NCBI RefSeq assembly: GCF_003182135.1
Contig: NZ_QGTL01000013.1
Span: 1 to 64,000, forward strand
Source: Nocardia neocaledoniensis
Lineage (GTDB): Bacteria > Actinomycetota > Actinomycetes > Mycobacteriales > Mycobacteriaceae
Direction of reading: 5' to 3'
Length of the DNA: 64,000 nt
Shown: positions 8,263-16,253 of the stretch, piece by piece
How the letters are laid out: every line of letters starts with the position of its first letter
How positions within the stretch are numbered: the stretch's first letter is position 1
The notes under the pieces: generated by a model
Seen by the model: only the letters and a program-made list of their open reading frames with translations
Told to the model about the DNA's origin: nothing
Database searches by the model: none
Made by a program: the position numbers and the translations under genes

Positions 8263-9050
8263 GCGTGGGTGCCCCCGTCGATACGGATCTCGGTGCCGGT
8301 GATGAACGCGCCGTCCTCGGAGACGAGCATGGCGATGACGCCGGCGACCGCGTTCGGGTCACCCATGCCCGCGCCGCCGGACTCACGCTCGGTCGGCAGC
8401 ACCGGCGAGAGCTTCGAGAACAGCGCCCAGTCGGCGTCGGCGGGCACGTAACCGCCGGTGGCGTCGGTGATTCCGGACTTGATGCTGCCCGGCGCCACAC
8501 ACACCGCGCGCAGGCCCTTGCCGCCGTACTCGAGCGCGATGGCGTGGGTGAAGGACTGGATGCCGCCCTTGCTCGCCGCGTAGGCCGCCATGTACGGGTG
8601 CGCGAACGCCGCCGAGGTGGAGCTGAAGTTCACGATGGTCGCGCTCGGGTTGGCCAGCAGCGTGGGCAGCGCCTCGCGGACCACCAGGAAGGTGCCGGTG
8701 AGGTTCACCCGGATGATGGTGTCCCACAGGTCGAGCGAGGTCTGGTCGGTGTGCGCGGCGCGCAGGATGCCCGCCGCGTTCACCAGCGAGTCCAGCCCGC
8801 CGAGGGTGTCGACGGCCGAGCGCACGCCCGCGACCACCGACTGCTCGTCGCCGATGTCGATGATCAGGGTGGTGAGGCGGTCGGCGGTGCCGCGCTCGGC
8901 GGCCTGGGCCCGGGTGGCGGCCAGGCCGTCGGACGAGACGTCGGCGGCGACCACGCGCGCGCCCTCGTCGAGCAGTCGCAGCGCGGTGGCCTGGCCGATG
9001 CCGGAGGCGGCGCCGGTCACCAGCGTGCGGTGATTGTCGAGTCGGTTCAT
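8259..9050 (-). CDS. SDR-family oxidoreductase (hydroxysteroid dehydrogenase candidate)
   Basis: A 263-residue classical SDR. The ATG at 9050 is followed by the expected MNRLDNHRTLVTGAASGIG start; longer in-frame extension upstream has no SDR character. Motifs seen are TGAASGIG, NAAG, the active-site YAASK and a C-terminal IRIDGG. It lacks the insertion of the mycofactocin-type SDRs in the locus, so it is probably a freely NAD(P)-dependent enzyme. It is embedded in the KSI-kstD operon. Oxidation of a 3-beta- or 17-beta-hydroxyl ahead of the isomerase and KstD would make sense, but this is inferred from position only. The stop overlaps the downstream hydrolase start. Confidence 0.82.
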   Translation of the reverse strand: MNRLDNHRTLVTGAASGIGQATALRLLDEGARVVAADVSSDGLAATRAQAAERGTADRLTTLIIDIGDEQSVVAGVRSAVDTLGGLDSLVNAAGILRAAHTDQTSLDLWDTIIRVNLTGTFLVVREALPTLLANPSATIVNFSSTSAAFAHPYMAAYAASKGGIQSFTHAIALEYGGKGLRAVCVAPGSIKSGITDATGGYVPADADWALFSKLSPVLPTERESGGAGMGDPNAVAGVIAMLVSEDGAFITGTEIRIDGGTHA

Positions 9051-9070
9051 GGAATTCTCCTGGGGATGTG

Positions 9071-9328
9071 TCAGCCGAGCTGTCCGGGGACCGGCTCGTG
9101 GCGCAGCTGATCGGTGGCCAAGGTGCCCGCGCGCACGGCGTCCTCGATGGAGTCGCGCAGCGCGGAGCAGGTGGGGATCCAGCTGCTCGGCTCGCCCAGT
9201 GCCGCGCGGCGCGCGAACTCCGGGCACGCCGACTCGGCGTCGTCGAGCCACTGGACGCTGGTGTGGCTGGGGCTGAACTTCTCGGCGAGGACCTTGTTAC
9301 CGCAGGTCGCGCACTGGACGGGTTGCAT
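9071..9328 (-). CDS. Small CxxC protein in steroid operon, unknown
   Basis: An 85-residue ORF starting MQPVQCATCGNK, eight bases after the kstD stop and 20 bp before the SDR start, in the same direction. It has four cysteines: Cys6 and Cys9 (CATC), Cys35 and Cys54. It ends in a short helical, acidic region. The spacing could support a zinc ribbon or a small iron-sulfur site, but the motif is incomplete for either, and I see no ferredoxin consensus. Tight spacing on both sides and the G/C codon pattern argue that it is real. A partner for KstD or an electron carrier is conceivable and untested. Confidence 0.65.
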   Translation of the reverse strand: MQPVQCATCGNKVLAEKFSPSHTSVQWLDDAESACPEFARRAALGEPSSWIPTCSALRDSIEDAVRAGTLATDQLRHEPVPGQLG

Positions 9329-9336
9329 GGCGCACC

Positions 9337-10998
9337 TCACTGTTCGCCCGCGGCGTGCCGGGCGCCGAGGTAGCCGAAGACCATCGCGGGTCCGATGGTG
9401 GCGCCGGCGCCCGCGTAGTCGTTGCCCATCACCGCGGCCGAGGTGTTGCCCGCGGCGTAGAGGCCGGGGATCACCGAGCCGTCGGCGCGCAGCACCTGGG
9501 CGTCGGCGTTGTAGACCAGGCCGCCCTTGGTGCCGAGGTCGCCGATGCGCACGCGCAGCGCGTAGTACGGGCCCTTGTCGATCTCGTCGAGCGCGGGCGT
9601 CGACAGCGTCGGGTCGCCGTAGTAGTTGTCGTAGGCGCTGACGCCGCGACCGAAGTCGGCGTCGTGCCCGTCGCGGGCGAACCCGTTGAAGCGGGCGACG
9701 GTGTCGCGCAACGACTCCGGTGCGACGCCGATCGCCGCGGCCAGACCCTCGACGGTGTCGGAGACCTGCACCAGCCCGCTGCTGAGCCAGGTGTCGGGGA
9801 ACTTCTGGCCCGGCACGATGCCACCGATGGGGTAGCGGCTCTTGGCCTTCGCGTCGAACACCAGCCACGCCGGATCGTGGCTGCCCGCCAGCTGGGCGTG
9901 CACGAACGTCACGTACGGCGACGCCTCGTTGGTGAAGCGCTTGCCCGTGCTGTCGACGATGATCGAGCGGGGGATCGAGCGCTCCGAGACGAGCACCTGG
10001 TTGATCCCCTCGGGGCGCTGGAACGACGGCATCCACCAGGCGTCGTCCATGAGATCGACCGCGGCACCGACCTTCTCGCCCGCGATGATGCCGTCACCGG
10101 TGTTGTCGGCGGAGGCGGCGCTGAAATTGTCGCGCCCGCCCTCGGGCAGGTACTGCTTGCGCATCGCCTGGTTGTACTCGAAGCCGCCGGTGGCCAGCAG
10201 CACGCCGTGACGCGCCCTGATCCGGAACTCGCGGCCCCCGCGCTCGGCGAGGACACCGATCACCGCGCCGGACTCGTCGGTGATGAGCGAGCGCAGCGGG
10301 GTGTCGAGCCACAGCGGCACCCCGGCATCGCGCAGGGCCAGCCGCAGCCGGGCGATCAGGGCCCGGCCGAGGGTGTCCATGTGCCTGCGCAGCAGGATCG
10401 CCTTGACGGCGCGCAGGCCGGTCAGCAGCGCCGTCCAGCGCGCCTTCCAGGTGCGGGTCACCATGTTGAGCTGCACGAAGTCCTTGGACGTGATGAACAG
10501 CCCCGGCGGCGTCGCCAAGGCGGCGGGACGCAGCAGGTGCTCGTCGGGGCCCAGTTCCTTGAGGTTCACCGGCAGCGGCTCGATGGAGCGGCCCGCCGGA
10601 CGCCCGCCCGGCGCCTCCGGATGATAGTCGGAATAGCCGGTGCACCACTGGAATCGCAGGTGCGGGCTGGTCTCGAGGAACTGGAGCATGCGCGGGCCCG
10701 CGTCGATGAACGCGTCGAGGTTGGCCGAGGGCACCCGGTCACCGACGACGGCGTCGAGGTAGGCGCGCACGTCGGCGCGGGAATCGCCGAGGCCCTCGCG
10801 CAGCAACGTCGGATTGTTCGGCACCCAGATCCCGCCGCCGGAGAGGGCGGTGCTGCCGCCGAACACCGAGGCCTTCTCGATGACGAGGGTGTCCAGGCCG
10901 CGGTCGGCGGCGGCGAGCGCACCGGTCAACCCGCCGGCGCCGGAGCCGACGACGAGGAAACCGACTTCATGATCCCAATGGTGTTCGGTCGCAGTCAT
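9337..10998 (-). CDS. kstD: 3-ketosteroid delta-1-dehydrogenase
   Basis: A 553-residue FAD enzyme with the N-terminal GSGAGG dinucleotide motif, the KstD signature GGSTALSGGGIWVPNN and the C-terminal block NDYAGAGATIGPAMVFGY, in which Tyr528 and the Gly four residues on match the catalytic Tyr/Gly of Rhodococcus KstD1. It introduces the C1-C2 double bond of 3-keto-4-ene steroids, converting AD to ADD or acting on the 9-hydroxy form. Length and all flavin motifs are normal. It follows the ketosteroid isomerase by 11 bp in one operon, so isomerised 3-keto-4-ene product could pass directly to it. A second, more divergent homologue lies at 11474-13009. Confidence 0.9.
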   Translation of the reverse strand: MTATEHHWDHEVGFLVVGSGAGGLTGALAAADRGLDTLVIEKASVFGGSTALSGGGIWVPNNPTLLREGLGDSRADVRAYLDAVVGDRVPSANLDAFIDAGPRMLQFLETSPHLRFQWCTGYSDYHPEAPGGRPAGRSIEPLPVNLKELGPDEHLLRPAALATPPGLFITSKDFVQLNMVTRTWKARWTALLTGLRAVKAILLRRHMDTLGRALIARLRLALRDAGVPLWLDTPLRSLITDESGAVIGVLAERGGREFRIRARHGVLLATGGFEYNQAMRKQYLPEGGRDNFSAASADNTGDGIIAGEKVGAAVDLMDDAWWMPSFQRPEGINQVLVSERSIPRSIIVDSTGKRFTNEASPYVTFVHAQLAGSHDPAWLVFDAKAKSRYPIGGIVPGQKFPDTWLSSGLVQVSDTVEGLAAAIGVAPESLRDTVARFNGFARDGHDADFGRGVSAYDNYYGDPTLSTPALDEIDKGPYYALRVRIGDLGTKGGLVYNADAQVLRADGSVIPGLYAAGNTSAAVMGNDYAGAGATIGPAMVFGYLGARHAAGEQ

Positions 10999-11009
10999 TC
11001 TCGCCTCGC

Positions 11010-11381
11010 TCAGCCGATGACCATGTCGTCCTGCGACCAGAACGCGCGCATGCTGACGATGCGGGCGTCCTCGTCGAAGGTCATGACATCGATCGGGTCC
11101 AGGGTGAAGGTCTGGTCACCGAACTCGGTGACCACGCGGAAGCTGAACGCCGCGCTGTCGCCGGCCACGCGCAGGCTGAACAGCTCGGTCGAGCGCTCCA
11201 TCGGCTCGATGGCCTCGTAGAACTTGCGGATCGCCGCGACGCCGACATGCGGCTCGCTGCCGACCGGGTCCTCCACCGTCGCGTCCTCGCGGTAGAGGGC
11301 GACGATATCGGCGGCCGTGCCGCTGCCGACGGCCTCCACATATTTCCGGACCGTCGCGCGAATGTCGTCGGCTGAAGCCAT
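11010..11381 (-). CDS. ksi: Delta-5-3-ketosteroid isomerase (KSI)
   Basis: A 123-residue SnoaL/NTF2-fold protein. The ATG at 11381 gives Tyr14 (RKYVEAV) and Asp38 (TVEDPVGSEP) at exactly the numbering of Comamonas KSI, and Asp98 (DPIDVMTF) matches the third catalytic residue, Asp99. Similarity to the bacterial enzyme extends over VGSEPHVGVAAIRKFYE and the C-terminal VSMRAFW. It moves the double bond from C5 to C4 of a 3-ketosteroid without cofactor. Actinobacteria usually get this step from cholesterol oxidase or 3-beta-HSD, so a free-standing KSI is notable. It leads the operon with kstD, the CxxC protein, an SDR and the hydrolase, under the palindrome at 11455-11469. Confidence 0.9.
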   Translation of the reverse strand: MASADDIRATVRKYVEAVGSGTAADIVALYREDATVEDPVGSEPHVGVAAIRKFYEAIEPMERSTELFSLRVAGDSAAFSFRVVTEFGDQTFTLDPIDVMTFDEDARIVSMRAFWSQDDMVIG

Positions 11382-11454
11382 CGTGTTGCTCCTGAGATGT
11401 CGAAAGGTTGGTCTGTGAACCGTGCCACATCGGGTGGCCCGGCCGGGGGCTGCC

Positions 11455-11469
11455 TCCCGGCCAGCGGGA
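11455..11469 (-). promoter_or_regulatory. Steroid-regulon palindrome, KSI operon promoter
   Basis: Perfect TCCCG-N5-CGGGA (centre GCCAG on the + strand), 29 bp upstream of GCACGGT (11425-11419) reading toward KSI. It lies just downstream of the stop of the second KstD gene. Confidence 0.68.
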
Positions 11470-11473
11470 AGGG

Positions 11474-13009
11474 TCATCCCTCCAGGATGTGGCGCACGGC
11501 GAGGTGGCTGAACAGCATGGACGCGCCGATCGGATTGCCGCCGCCGGGGTAGACGGTGCCGCTCACCGCGGCCATGGTGTTGCCCGCCGCGTAGAGGCCG
11601 GGGATCGGCTCGCCGTCGCGGCCGAGCACCCTGGCCGCGGCGTCGGTGCGCAGGCCGCCCTTGGTGCCCAGATCGGAGATCCCGAACGCGGCCGCGTGGT
11701 AGGGGCCCTGGTCGATCGCCACCAGCGGCGGCTCGCCATTCGAGAAGGCGCGGTCGTAGGCTTCGTCGCCGCGCCCGAAATCGGGGTCGACGCCGGTGGG
11801 CACCATCGCGTTGAACCGCGCCACGGTGGCCTCGAGCGCCGCGGCGGGCACGCCGATCTTCGTGGCCAGTTCGGCGAGGGTGTCGGCGGTGTGCCACAGG
11901 CCCGCCGCGACGTACTTCTCGGTCTCGACCATGGAGACGTTGGTGGCCTTGATCGGCGGCACCTCACCCTCCTTGTCGTCGTAGATCATCCAGAACGGCA
12001 GGCTCAGCCCGCGCTCGTCCATCTGCCGGATGATGTCGCGGCCGAGCCGGTCGTAGGGCGCGGACTCGTTGACGAACCGGTTGCCCTCCTGGTCGACGAA
12101 GATGCCGCCGGTGAACCACAGCGCGAACGCCGAGCGTCCGTCCGGGTGGGTCAGGCCCGGCGACCACCACGCCTGATCCATCAGATCGGTGTCGGCGCCC
12201 GCCGCGATGCCCGCCTGATGCGCCAGGCCCTGATTTCCCCAGGGCCCCATGGTGTCCCTGGCCTCGCCGGGCACCCCGTAGTGCGCGCGCAGCTCGTCGT
12301 TCTGCTCGAAGCCGCCCGCGGCCAGCACCACACCGCGGCGGGCGCGGATCGCGACCCTGGCTCCGTCGCGTTCGACGATCGCGCCGGTCACCGCGCCGTC
12401 CTCGACCACCAGTTCCACCAGCGGGGAGTTCAGGTGCAGCTGGACGTGCGGGTAACTGGACAGCGCGCGCAGCATCCGCCCGATCAGCGCCTGGCCGCCG
12501 ATGAGCAGCTCGGGCAGGGGCGCGCCGAGCCGATCGGTGTCGAGCGGGCCACGCAGCGATTCGCGCAGCGGGCCCAGCTCGGCGGCGGGCAGCGGCGTCG
12601 GCATGATGTGGCGCTGCCCGTCGAGCCTGGCCTTGGGTGCCTTGCCGAAGTAATCCGGCCACGGCAGCATCTCGAACGCGAAATGATCGTCGGCTTCGAG
12701 GTATTCGATGAGGTCGCGCCCGCGCGTCACATAGGTGCGCTGCAGGTCCTCCGGCGTGCGGTCGCCCACGACGGCCCGGTAGTAGGTGAGCGCGTCCTCG
12801 AGCGTGTCGTCGGTGCCCGCCCGTTCCAGCACGGGGTTGCACGGGAACCACACCCCGCCGCCGCCCGAATACGCCGTCGTGCCGCCGAACTTGTCGGTCG
12901 CCTCGACCACCGCCACGCTGAGTCCCTCGCGCGCGGCCGTATAGGCCCCGGCCAGGCCGCCGCCCGAGCCCGCGACCAGCACGTCCACTTCGTCGTTCCA
13001 GATCACCAC
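11474..13009 (-). CDS. KstD-like FAD-dependent steroid dehydrogenase (second copy)
   Basis: About 511 residues. The start is GTG at 13009 or 13006, both just after AGGAGG; the frame stays open further upstream but without flavoprotein features. It has GSGGGLAG near the N-terminus, the KstD-like GGTTAYSGGGGVWFP and a C-terminal VYPGGGNPIGASMLFSH, retaining the Tyr and Gly of the KstD active site but otherwise clearly divergent from the kstD at 9337. It may act on ring A with different specificity, for example delta-4-(5-alpha/beta) dehydrogenation or delta-1 oxidation of another substrate. I cannot resolve this from sequence. It has its own promoter with a perfect locus palindrome, divergent from the BVMO gene. 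Confidence 0.82.
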   Translation of the reverse strand: MVIWNDEVDVLVAGSGGGLAGAYTAAREGLSVAVVEATDKFGGTTAYSGGGGVWFPCNPVLERAGTDDTLEDALTYYRAVVGDRTPEDLQRTYVTRGRDLIEYLEADDHFAFEMLPWPDYFGKAPKARLDGQRHIMPTPLPAAELGPLRESLRGPLDTDRLGAPLPELLIGGQALIGRMLRALSSYPHVQLHLNSPLVELVVEDGAVTGAIVERDGARVAIRARRGVVLAAGGFEQNDELRAHYGVPGEARDTMGPWGNQGLAHQAGIAAGADTDLMDQAWWSPGLTHPDGRSAFALWFTGGIFVDQEGNRFVNESAPYDRLGRDIIRQMDERGLSLPFWMIYDDKEGEVPPIKATNVSMVETEKYVAAGLWHTADTLAELATKIGVPAAALEATVARFNAMVPTGVDPDFGRGDEAYDRAFSNGEPPLVAIDQGPYHAAAFGISDLGTKGGLRTDAAARVLGRDGEPIPGLYAAGNTMAAVSGTVYPGGGNPIGASMLFSHLAVRHILEG

Positions 13010-13081
13010 TGTCTCCTCCTGGTGCCACCGCACATCGCCGACGACGGTAGGGCCGGACCGGGCCGACGTGATGTGGATCAT

Positions 13082-13096
13082 CCCGATCACCGGGAC
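13082..13096 (-). promoter_or_regulatory. Steroid-regulon palindrome, second KstD promoter
   Basis: Perfect TCCCG-N5-CGGGA (GTGAT on the minus strand), 30 bp upstream of CTACCGT (13051-13045) reading toward the KstD-like gene. Confidence 0.72.
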
Positions 13097-13116
13097 GACA
13101 TCGCCGCGGCGAATGT

Positions 13117-13131
13117 GCCGGTCAGCGGGAA
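13117..13131 (+). promoter_or_regulatory. Steroid-regulon palindrome, BVMO promoter
   Basis: TGCCG-GTCAG-CGGGA, 29 bp upstream of TTAGCGT (13161-13167) reading toward the BVMO. It is 20 bp from the divergent site, mirroring the kshB/SDR arrangement. Confidence 0.7.
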
Positions 13132-13207
13132 GGGGTCCTGCGCCGCGGGGCCGCGCGTCTTTAGCGTCGCCCGCAGAGAAACCGGTCTCCAGCGAAAGGC
13201 AGACACT

Positions 13208-14839
13208 GTGAACCCCGAGACCCCATCGGCAGCAGCGAACGACCCGGCCGACGTCGACGTGGTCGTCGTCGGCGCGGGCATCGCCGGACTGTATGCCCTG
13301 CACCGCTTCCGCCGCAGCGGGCTCACGGTGCGGGTGTTCGAGGCAGGCGCAGGCGTGGGCGGCGTCTGGTACTGGAACCGTTACCCGGGCGCGCGCTGCG
13401 ACGTCGAGAGCGTCGACTACTCGTATTCCTTCGACGACGCACTACAGCAGGACTGGGACTGGAGCGAGAAGTACGCCACCCAACCCGAGATCCTCGCCTA
13501 TCTCGAACACGTCGCCGACCGCTACGACCTGCGCCGCGACATCGAATTCGAAACCAGGGTCACCGATATCGTGCTCGACGAGACGACCCTGCGCTGGCGG
13601 GTCGGCACCGACACCGGCCGCGCGGTCTCGGCGCGCTTCGTGGTGCTGGCGACGGGGCCGCTGTCGAACGCCAACACCCCGGACATCGCGGGCCTGGACA
13701 CCTTCGCCGGCCGGATCCTGCACACCTCGCACTGGCCGCACGAGGGCGTCGACCTCACCGGTCAGCGGGTCGGCGTGATCGGCACTGGCTCCTCCGGCAT
13801 CCAGACCATCCCGTGCCTGGCCGAGCAGGCCGAGCGGCTCACCGTGTTCCAGCGCACCGCCAATTACAGTGTGCCCGCGGGCAACACGCCGCTGACCGAG
13901 CAGGATCGGCAGGCGCAGAAGGCCGGCTACCCCGAGCGCAGGCGGTTGTCGATGCTCAGCGGCGGCGGTTCCCCGCATCAGGCGCATCCGGAATCGGCGC
14001 TGGCGGTCGACGAGCGGGAGCGCCGCGAGGCCTACGAGAAGCGCTGGGCGCTGGGCGGTGTGCTGTTCAGCAAGACCTTCCCCGACCAGCTCACCGATCT
14101 CGCCGCCAACGACACCGCCAGGGAGTTCTGGGAGGAGAAGGTGCGCGCGGTCATCGCCGACCCGCGCGTCGCCGATCTGCTGATCCCGCGCGACCATCCC
14201 ATCGGCACCAAGCGGATCTGCACGGACACGAACTACTACCAGACCTACAACCGCGACAACGTCGAGCTCGTCGACCTGCGCGCGACCCCCATCAGCCGCA
14301 TCGACGCCGAGGGCGTGCACACCACCGACACCCATCACCCGATCGACACGCTGGTGCTCGCCACCGGTTTCGACGCCATGACCGGCTCGGTCGCGAAGAT
14401 GAACATCGTCGGGCGCGGCGGGCAGACCCTCAACGAGGCGTGGCGCGAGGGGCCGAAAACCTATCTCGGACTGGGGGTCACCGGTTTCCCCAACCTGTTC
14501 AATCTCACCGGGCCGGGCAGCCCGTCGGTGCTGGCGAACATGGTGCTGCACTCGGAACTGCACGTCGACTGGGTGGCCGAGGCCATCGAGTTCCTCGACG
14601 GCAGGGGAGCGGTGGCGCTGGAGGCGCGGCCCGACGCGGTGGCCGACTGGGTGCGTGAGTGCGCCGACCGGGCGGCGGGAACCCTGATGACGCAGGCGAA
14701 TTCGTGGTATCTGGGCGCCAACATCGAGGGCAGGCCGCGGGTGTTCATGCCTTTCGTCGGTGGTTTCGGGGTCTACGGCCAGATCATCGCCGAGGTCGCC
14801 GCCGCCGGGTACAAGGGATTCGACGTGATCGAGCCGTGA
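13208..14839 (+). CDS. Baeyer-Villiger monooxygenase, steroid monooxygenase type
   Basis: A 543-residue flavoprotein starting at GTG 13208, with AAAGG eight bases upstream. It shows the first Rossmann motif GAGIAG, the WYWNRYPGARCDVES block, the type-I BVMO fingerprint FAGRILHTSHWP, a second Rossmann motif GTGSSG and the conserved ATGFDAMTG. It resembles, as far as I can recall, the Rhodococcus progesterone monooxygenase more than phenylacetone monooxygenase, for example in VLFSKTFPDQLTDLAANDTA. That enzyme inserts oxygen next to C20 of progesterone to give testosterone acetate. Placement among KSI, KstD and KshB supports a steroid substrate. An HSL esterase under the same operator type (21157-22125) could cleave the ester. 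A 17-ketone substrate is the alternative. Confidence 0.88.
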   Translation: MNPETPSAAANDPADVDVVVVGAGIAGLYALHRFRRSGLTVRVFEAGAGVGGVWYWNRYPGARCDVESVDYSYSFDDALQQDWDWSEKYATQPEILAYLEHVADRYDLRRDIEFETRVTDIVLDETTLRWRVGTDTGRAVSARFVVLATGPLSNANTPDIAGLDTFAGRILHTSHWPHEGVDLTGQRVGVIGTGSSGIQTIPCLAEQAERLTVFQRTANYSVPAGNTPLTEQDRQAQKAGYPERRRLSMLSGGGSPHQAHPESALAVDERERREAYEKRWALGGVLFSKTFPDQLTDLAANDTAREFWEEKVRAVIADPRVADLLIPRDHPIGTKRICTDTNYYQTYNRDNVELVDLRATPISRIDAEGVHTTDTHHPIDTLVLATGFDAMTGSVAKMNIVGRGGQTLNEAWREGPKTYLGLGVTGFPNLFNLTGPGSPSVLANMVLHSELHVDWVAEAIEFLDGRGAVALEARPDAVADWVRECADRAAGTLMTQANSWYLGANIEGRPRVFMPFVGGFGVYGQIIAEVAAAGYKGFDVIEP

Positions 14840-14845
14840 GGGTGA

Positions 14846-14886
14846 ACGACGACGGGGTGGTCCGCAAGGGACCACCCCGTCGTCGT
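14846..14886. terminator. Bidirectional intrinsic terminator
   Basis: Perfect 18-bp stem (ACGACGACGGGGTGGTCC and its complement) with a five-base loop GCAAG, between the convergent BVMO and flavin reductase genes. Confidence 0.85.
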
Positions 14887-14892
14887 GTGTCG

Positions 14893-15399
14893 TCAGGCCG
14901 CGAAGCCGCCGAACCCGCCGCGATAGAACAGCAGCGGCCGCGCCCCCTCGACGGCGCGCAGCGCGCCGATCCGGGCCAGGACCACGGTGTGGTCGCCCGC
15001 GTCGTGCTCGAGCTCGACGGTCACCTCGATCGTGGCCAGCGCGCCGGCCAGCGCGGGCGCGCCGTTACCGGCCCGCTCCCAGTCGATCCCGGCGAACTTG
15101 TCCGCGCCGCTCACCGCGAACTGACGGCACAGCACGCCCTGGTCCTCGGCCAGCACGTTGACGCACAGCGTGCCCACCTCGCGCAGCCGCGGCCAGCTGG
15201 TGGAGGTCTTGGCCGGGCAGAACGAGAGCAGCGGCGGATCCAGGGAGACCGACACCACCGACTGGCAGGCGAAACCCAGCGGCCCCGTCCCGTCGTGGGC
15301 GGTGATCACCGCGACACCGGTCGCGAAATGCCCGAGCACTCTGCGCAGCTCGGCGGGGGCGGGGATGTCCGCGTCGACGACGACGTGGTCTGCATTCAT
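14893..15399 (-). CDS. hsaB: Flavin reductase, HsaB-type component
   Basis: A 168-residue flavin-reductase-like protein. The ATG at 15399 is chosen because GGGAGG lies seven bases upstream; an in-frame extension of 13 residues from 15438 lacks a ribosome site. It has the family start LRRVLGHFATGVAVITA, the flavin-binding CQSVVSVSLDPPLLSFCPAKTS region and the C-terminal GDHTVVLARI with LLFYRGGF. HsaB uses NADH to supply reduced FMN to the oxygenase HsaA, which hydroxylates 3-HSA at C4. hsaA lies at 29380-30558 in this locus. The gene is a single unit with its own palindrome (15471-15485) and is divergent from the PadR gene. Confidence 0.85.
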   Translation of the reverse strand: MNADHVVVDADIPAPAELRRVLGHFATGVAVITAHDGTGPLGFACQSVVSVSLDPPLLSFCPAKTSTSWPRLREVGTLCVNVLAEDQGVLCRQFAVSGADKFAGIDWERAGNGAPALAGALATIEVTVELEHDAGDHTVVLARIGALRAVEGARPLLFYRGGFGGFAA

Positions 15400-15470
15400 G
15401 GGGGATCCTCCCGGACGGAATTCGATGCTTCCCACCATCGGTGCTGCCCGGCGCCCGGCTCAAGACGTCC

Positions 15471-15485
15471 TCCCGGTCAGCGGTT
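15471..15485 (-). promoter_or_regulatory. Steroid-regulon palindrome, hsaB promoter
   Basis: TCCCG-GTCAG-CGGTT, 30 bp upstream of CGATGGT (15440-15434) reading toward hsaB. The right arm is degenerate. The site also lies 44 bp upstream of the PadR start. Confidence 0.6.
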
Positions 15486-15529
15486 GCCGCGTGGACTGGA
15501 CCACTGCCCAGGCTTGCTACCATGCACCG

Positions 15530-16219
15530 ATGGCGACTCCCGACCCCGACTCCGGCGTGCCCAATCTGCCGCCGACCAGCTGGGCGGTCCTCGCCATGCT
15601 CTCCTACGAGGAAGAGGTCTCCGGCTACGACCTGAAGAAGTGGGCCGACTGGAGTCTGCGCTACATCTACTGGACGCCGTCCTACAGCCAGATCTACGCC
15701 GAACTGAAGAAGCTCGAACAGCACGGGTTCGCGACCTCGCGGCTGGATCGCGACAACGCGACCCGCGGCAGGCGGCTCTACCAGATCACCGACGCCGGGC
15801 GCGGCGCCGTCACCACCTGGTGGAACAACGCGCCCGTCGACCCGTCGGTGCTCAAACACCATGTGCTGCTGCGGGTCATGTTCGGCCACCTCGGCTCGCC
15901 CGATCGGCTCAAGCAGATCCTGCGCGACCACATCGCCGATGTCGACCGGCTGCAGAAGCACGCCGCGGTCGACGCCGAGGCCGCCAAATCCGAACCGGGC
16001 TGGGCGTACTCGCAGATCGTGCTGCAGTGGGCGCAGCGCCACTACGAGACCGAACGCGACCTCGCCGAGCAGCTGATCGACGAGATCGACGCCGCAGCGA
16101 CCGTGCTGGCCGGCGCCGAGCACGACGACCGCGCCGAGTACCCGCACCCCACGCCGGGACGGTGGCGCGAGATCGAGCAGCGCGTCAACGAAGAGGGCGG
16201 GCACCCCAACGGCGACTGA
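15530..16219 (+). CDS. PadR-family transcriptional regulator
   Basis: A 229-residue protein with an N-terminal winged helix of PadR type (LAMLSYEEEVSGYDLKKWADWSL, then YSQIYAELKKLEQHGF and the wing RGRRLYQITDAGR), followed by a helical C-terminal dimerisation domain rich in charged residues (about residues 105-190). The ATG at 15530 matches the family start. Another ATG at 15522 is in a different frame. It is divergent from hsaB, so it may act as a local repressor sensing a ring-opened intermediate. PadR proteins are usually repressors, so it is a weaker candidate for the factor binding the ten upstream palindromes. A strong terminator follows. Confidence 0.85.
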   Translation: MATPDPDSGVPNLPPTSWAVLAMLSYEEEVSGYDLKKWADWSLRYIYWTPSYSQIYAELKKLEQHGFATSRLDRDNATRGRRLYQITDAGRGAVTTWWNNAPVDPSVLKHHVLLRVMFGHLGSPDRLKQILRDHIADVDRLQKHAAVDAEAAKSEPGWAYSQIVLQWAQRHYETERDLAEQLIDEIDAAATVLAGAEHDDRAEYPHPTPGRWREIEQRVNEEGGHPNGD

Positions 16220-16221
16220 GC

Positions 16222-16249
16222 GGGTGGGGGCAGGTGCGTGCCCCCACCC
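16222..16249. terminator. Intrinsic terminator between PadR and siderophore-binding genes
   Basis: Perfect 11-bp stem (GGGTGGGGGCA with complement) and six-base loop, located between convergent stops. Confidence 0.75.
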
Positions 16250-16253
16250 CGGC

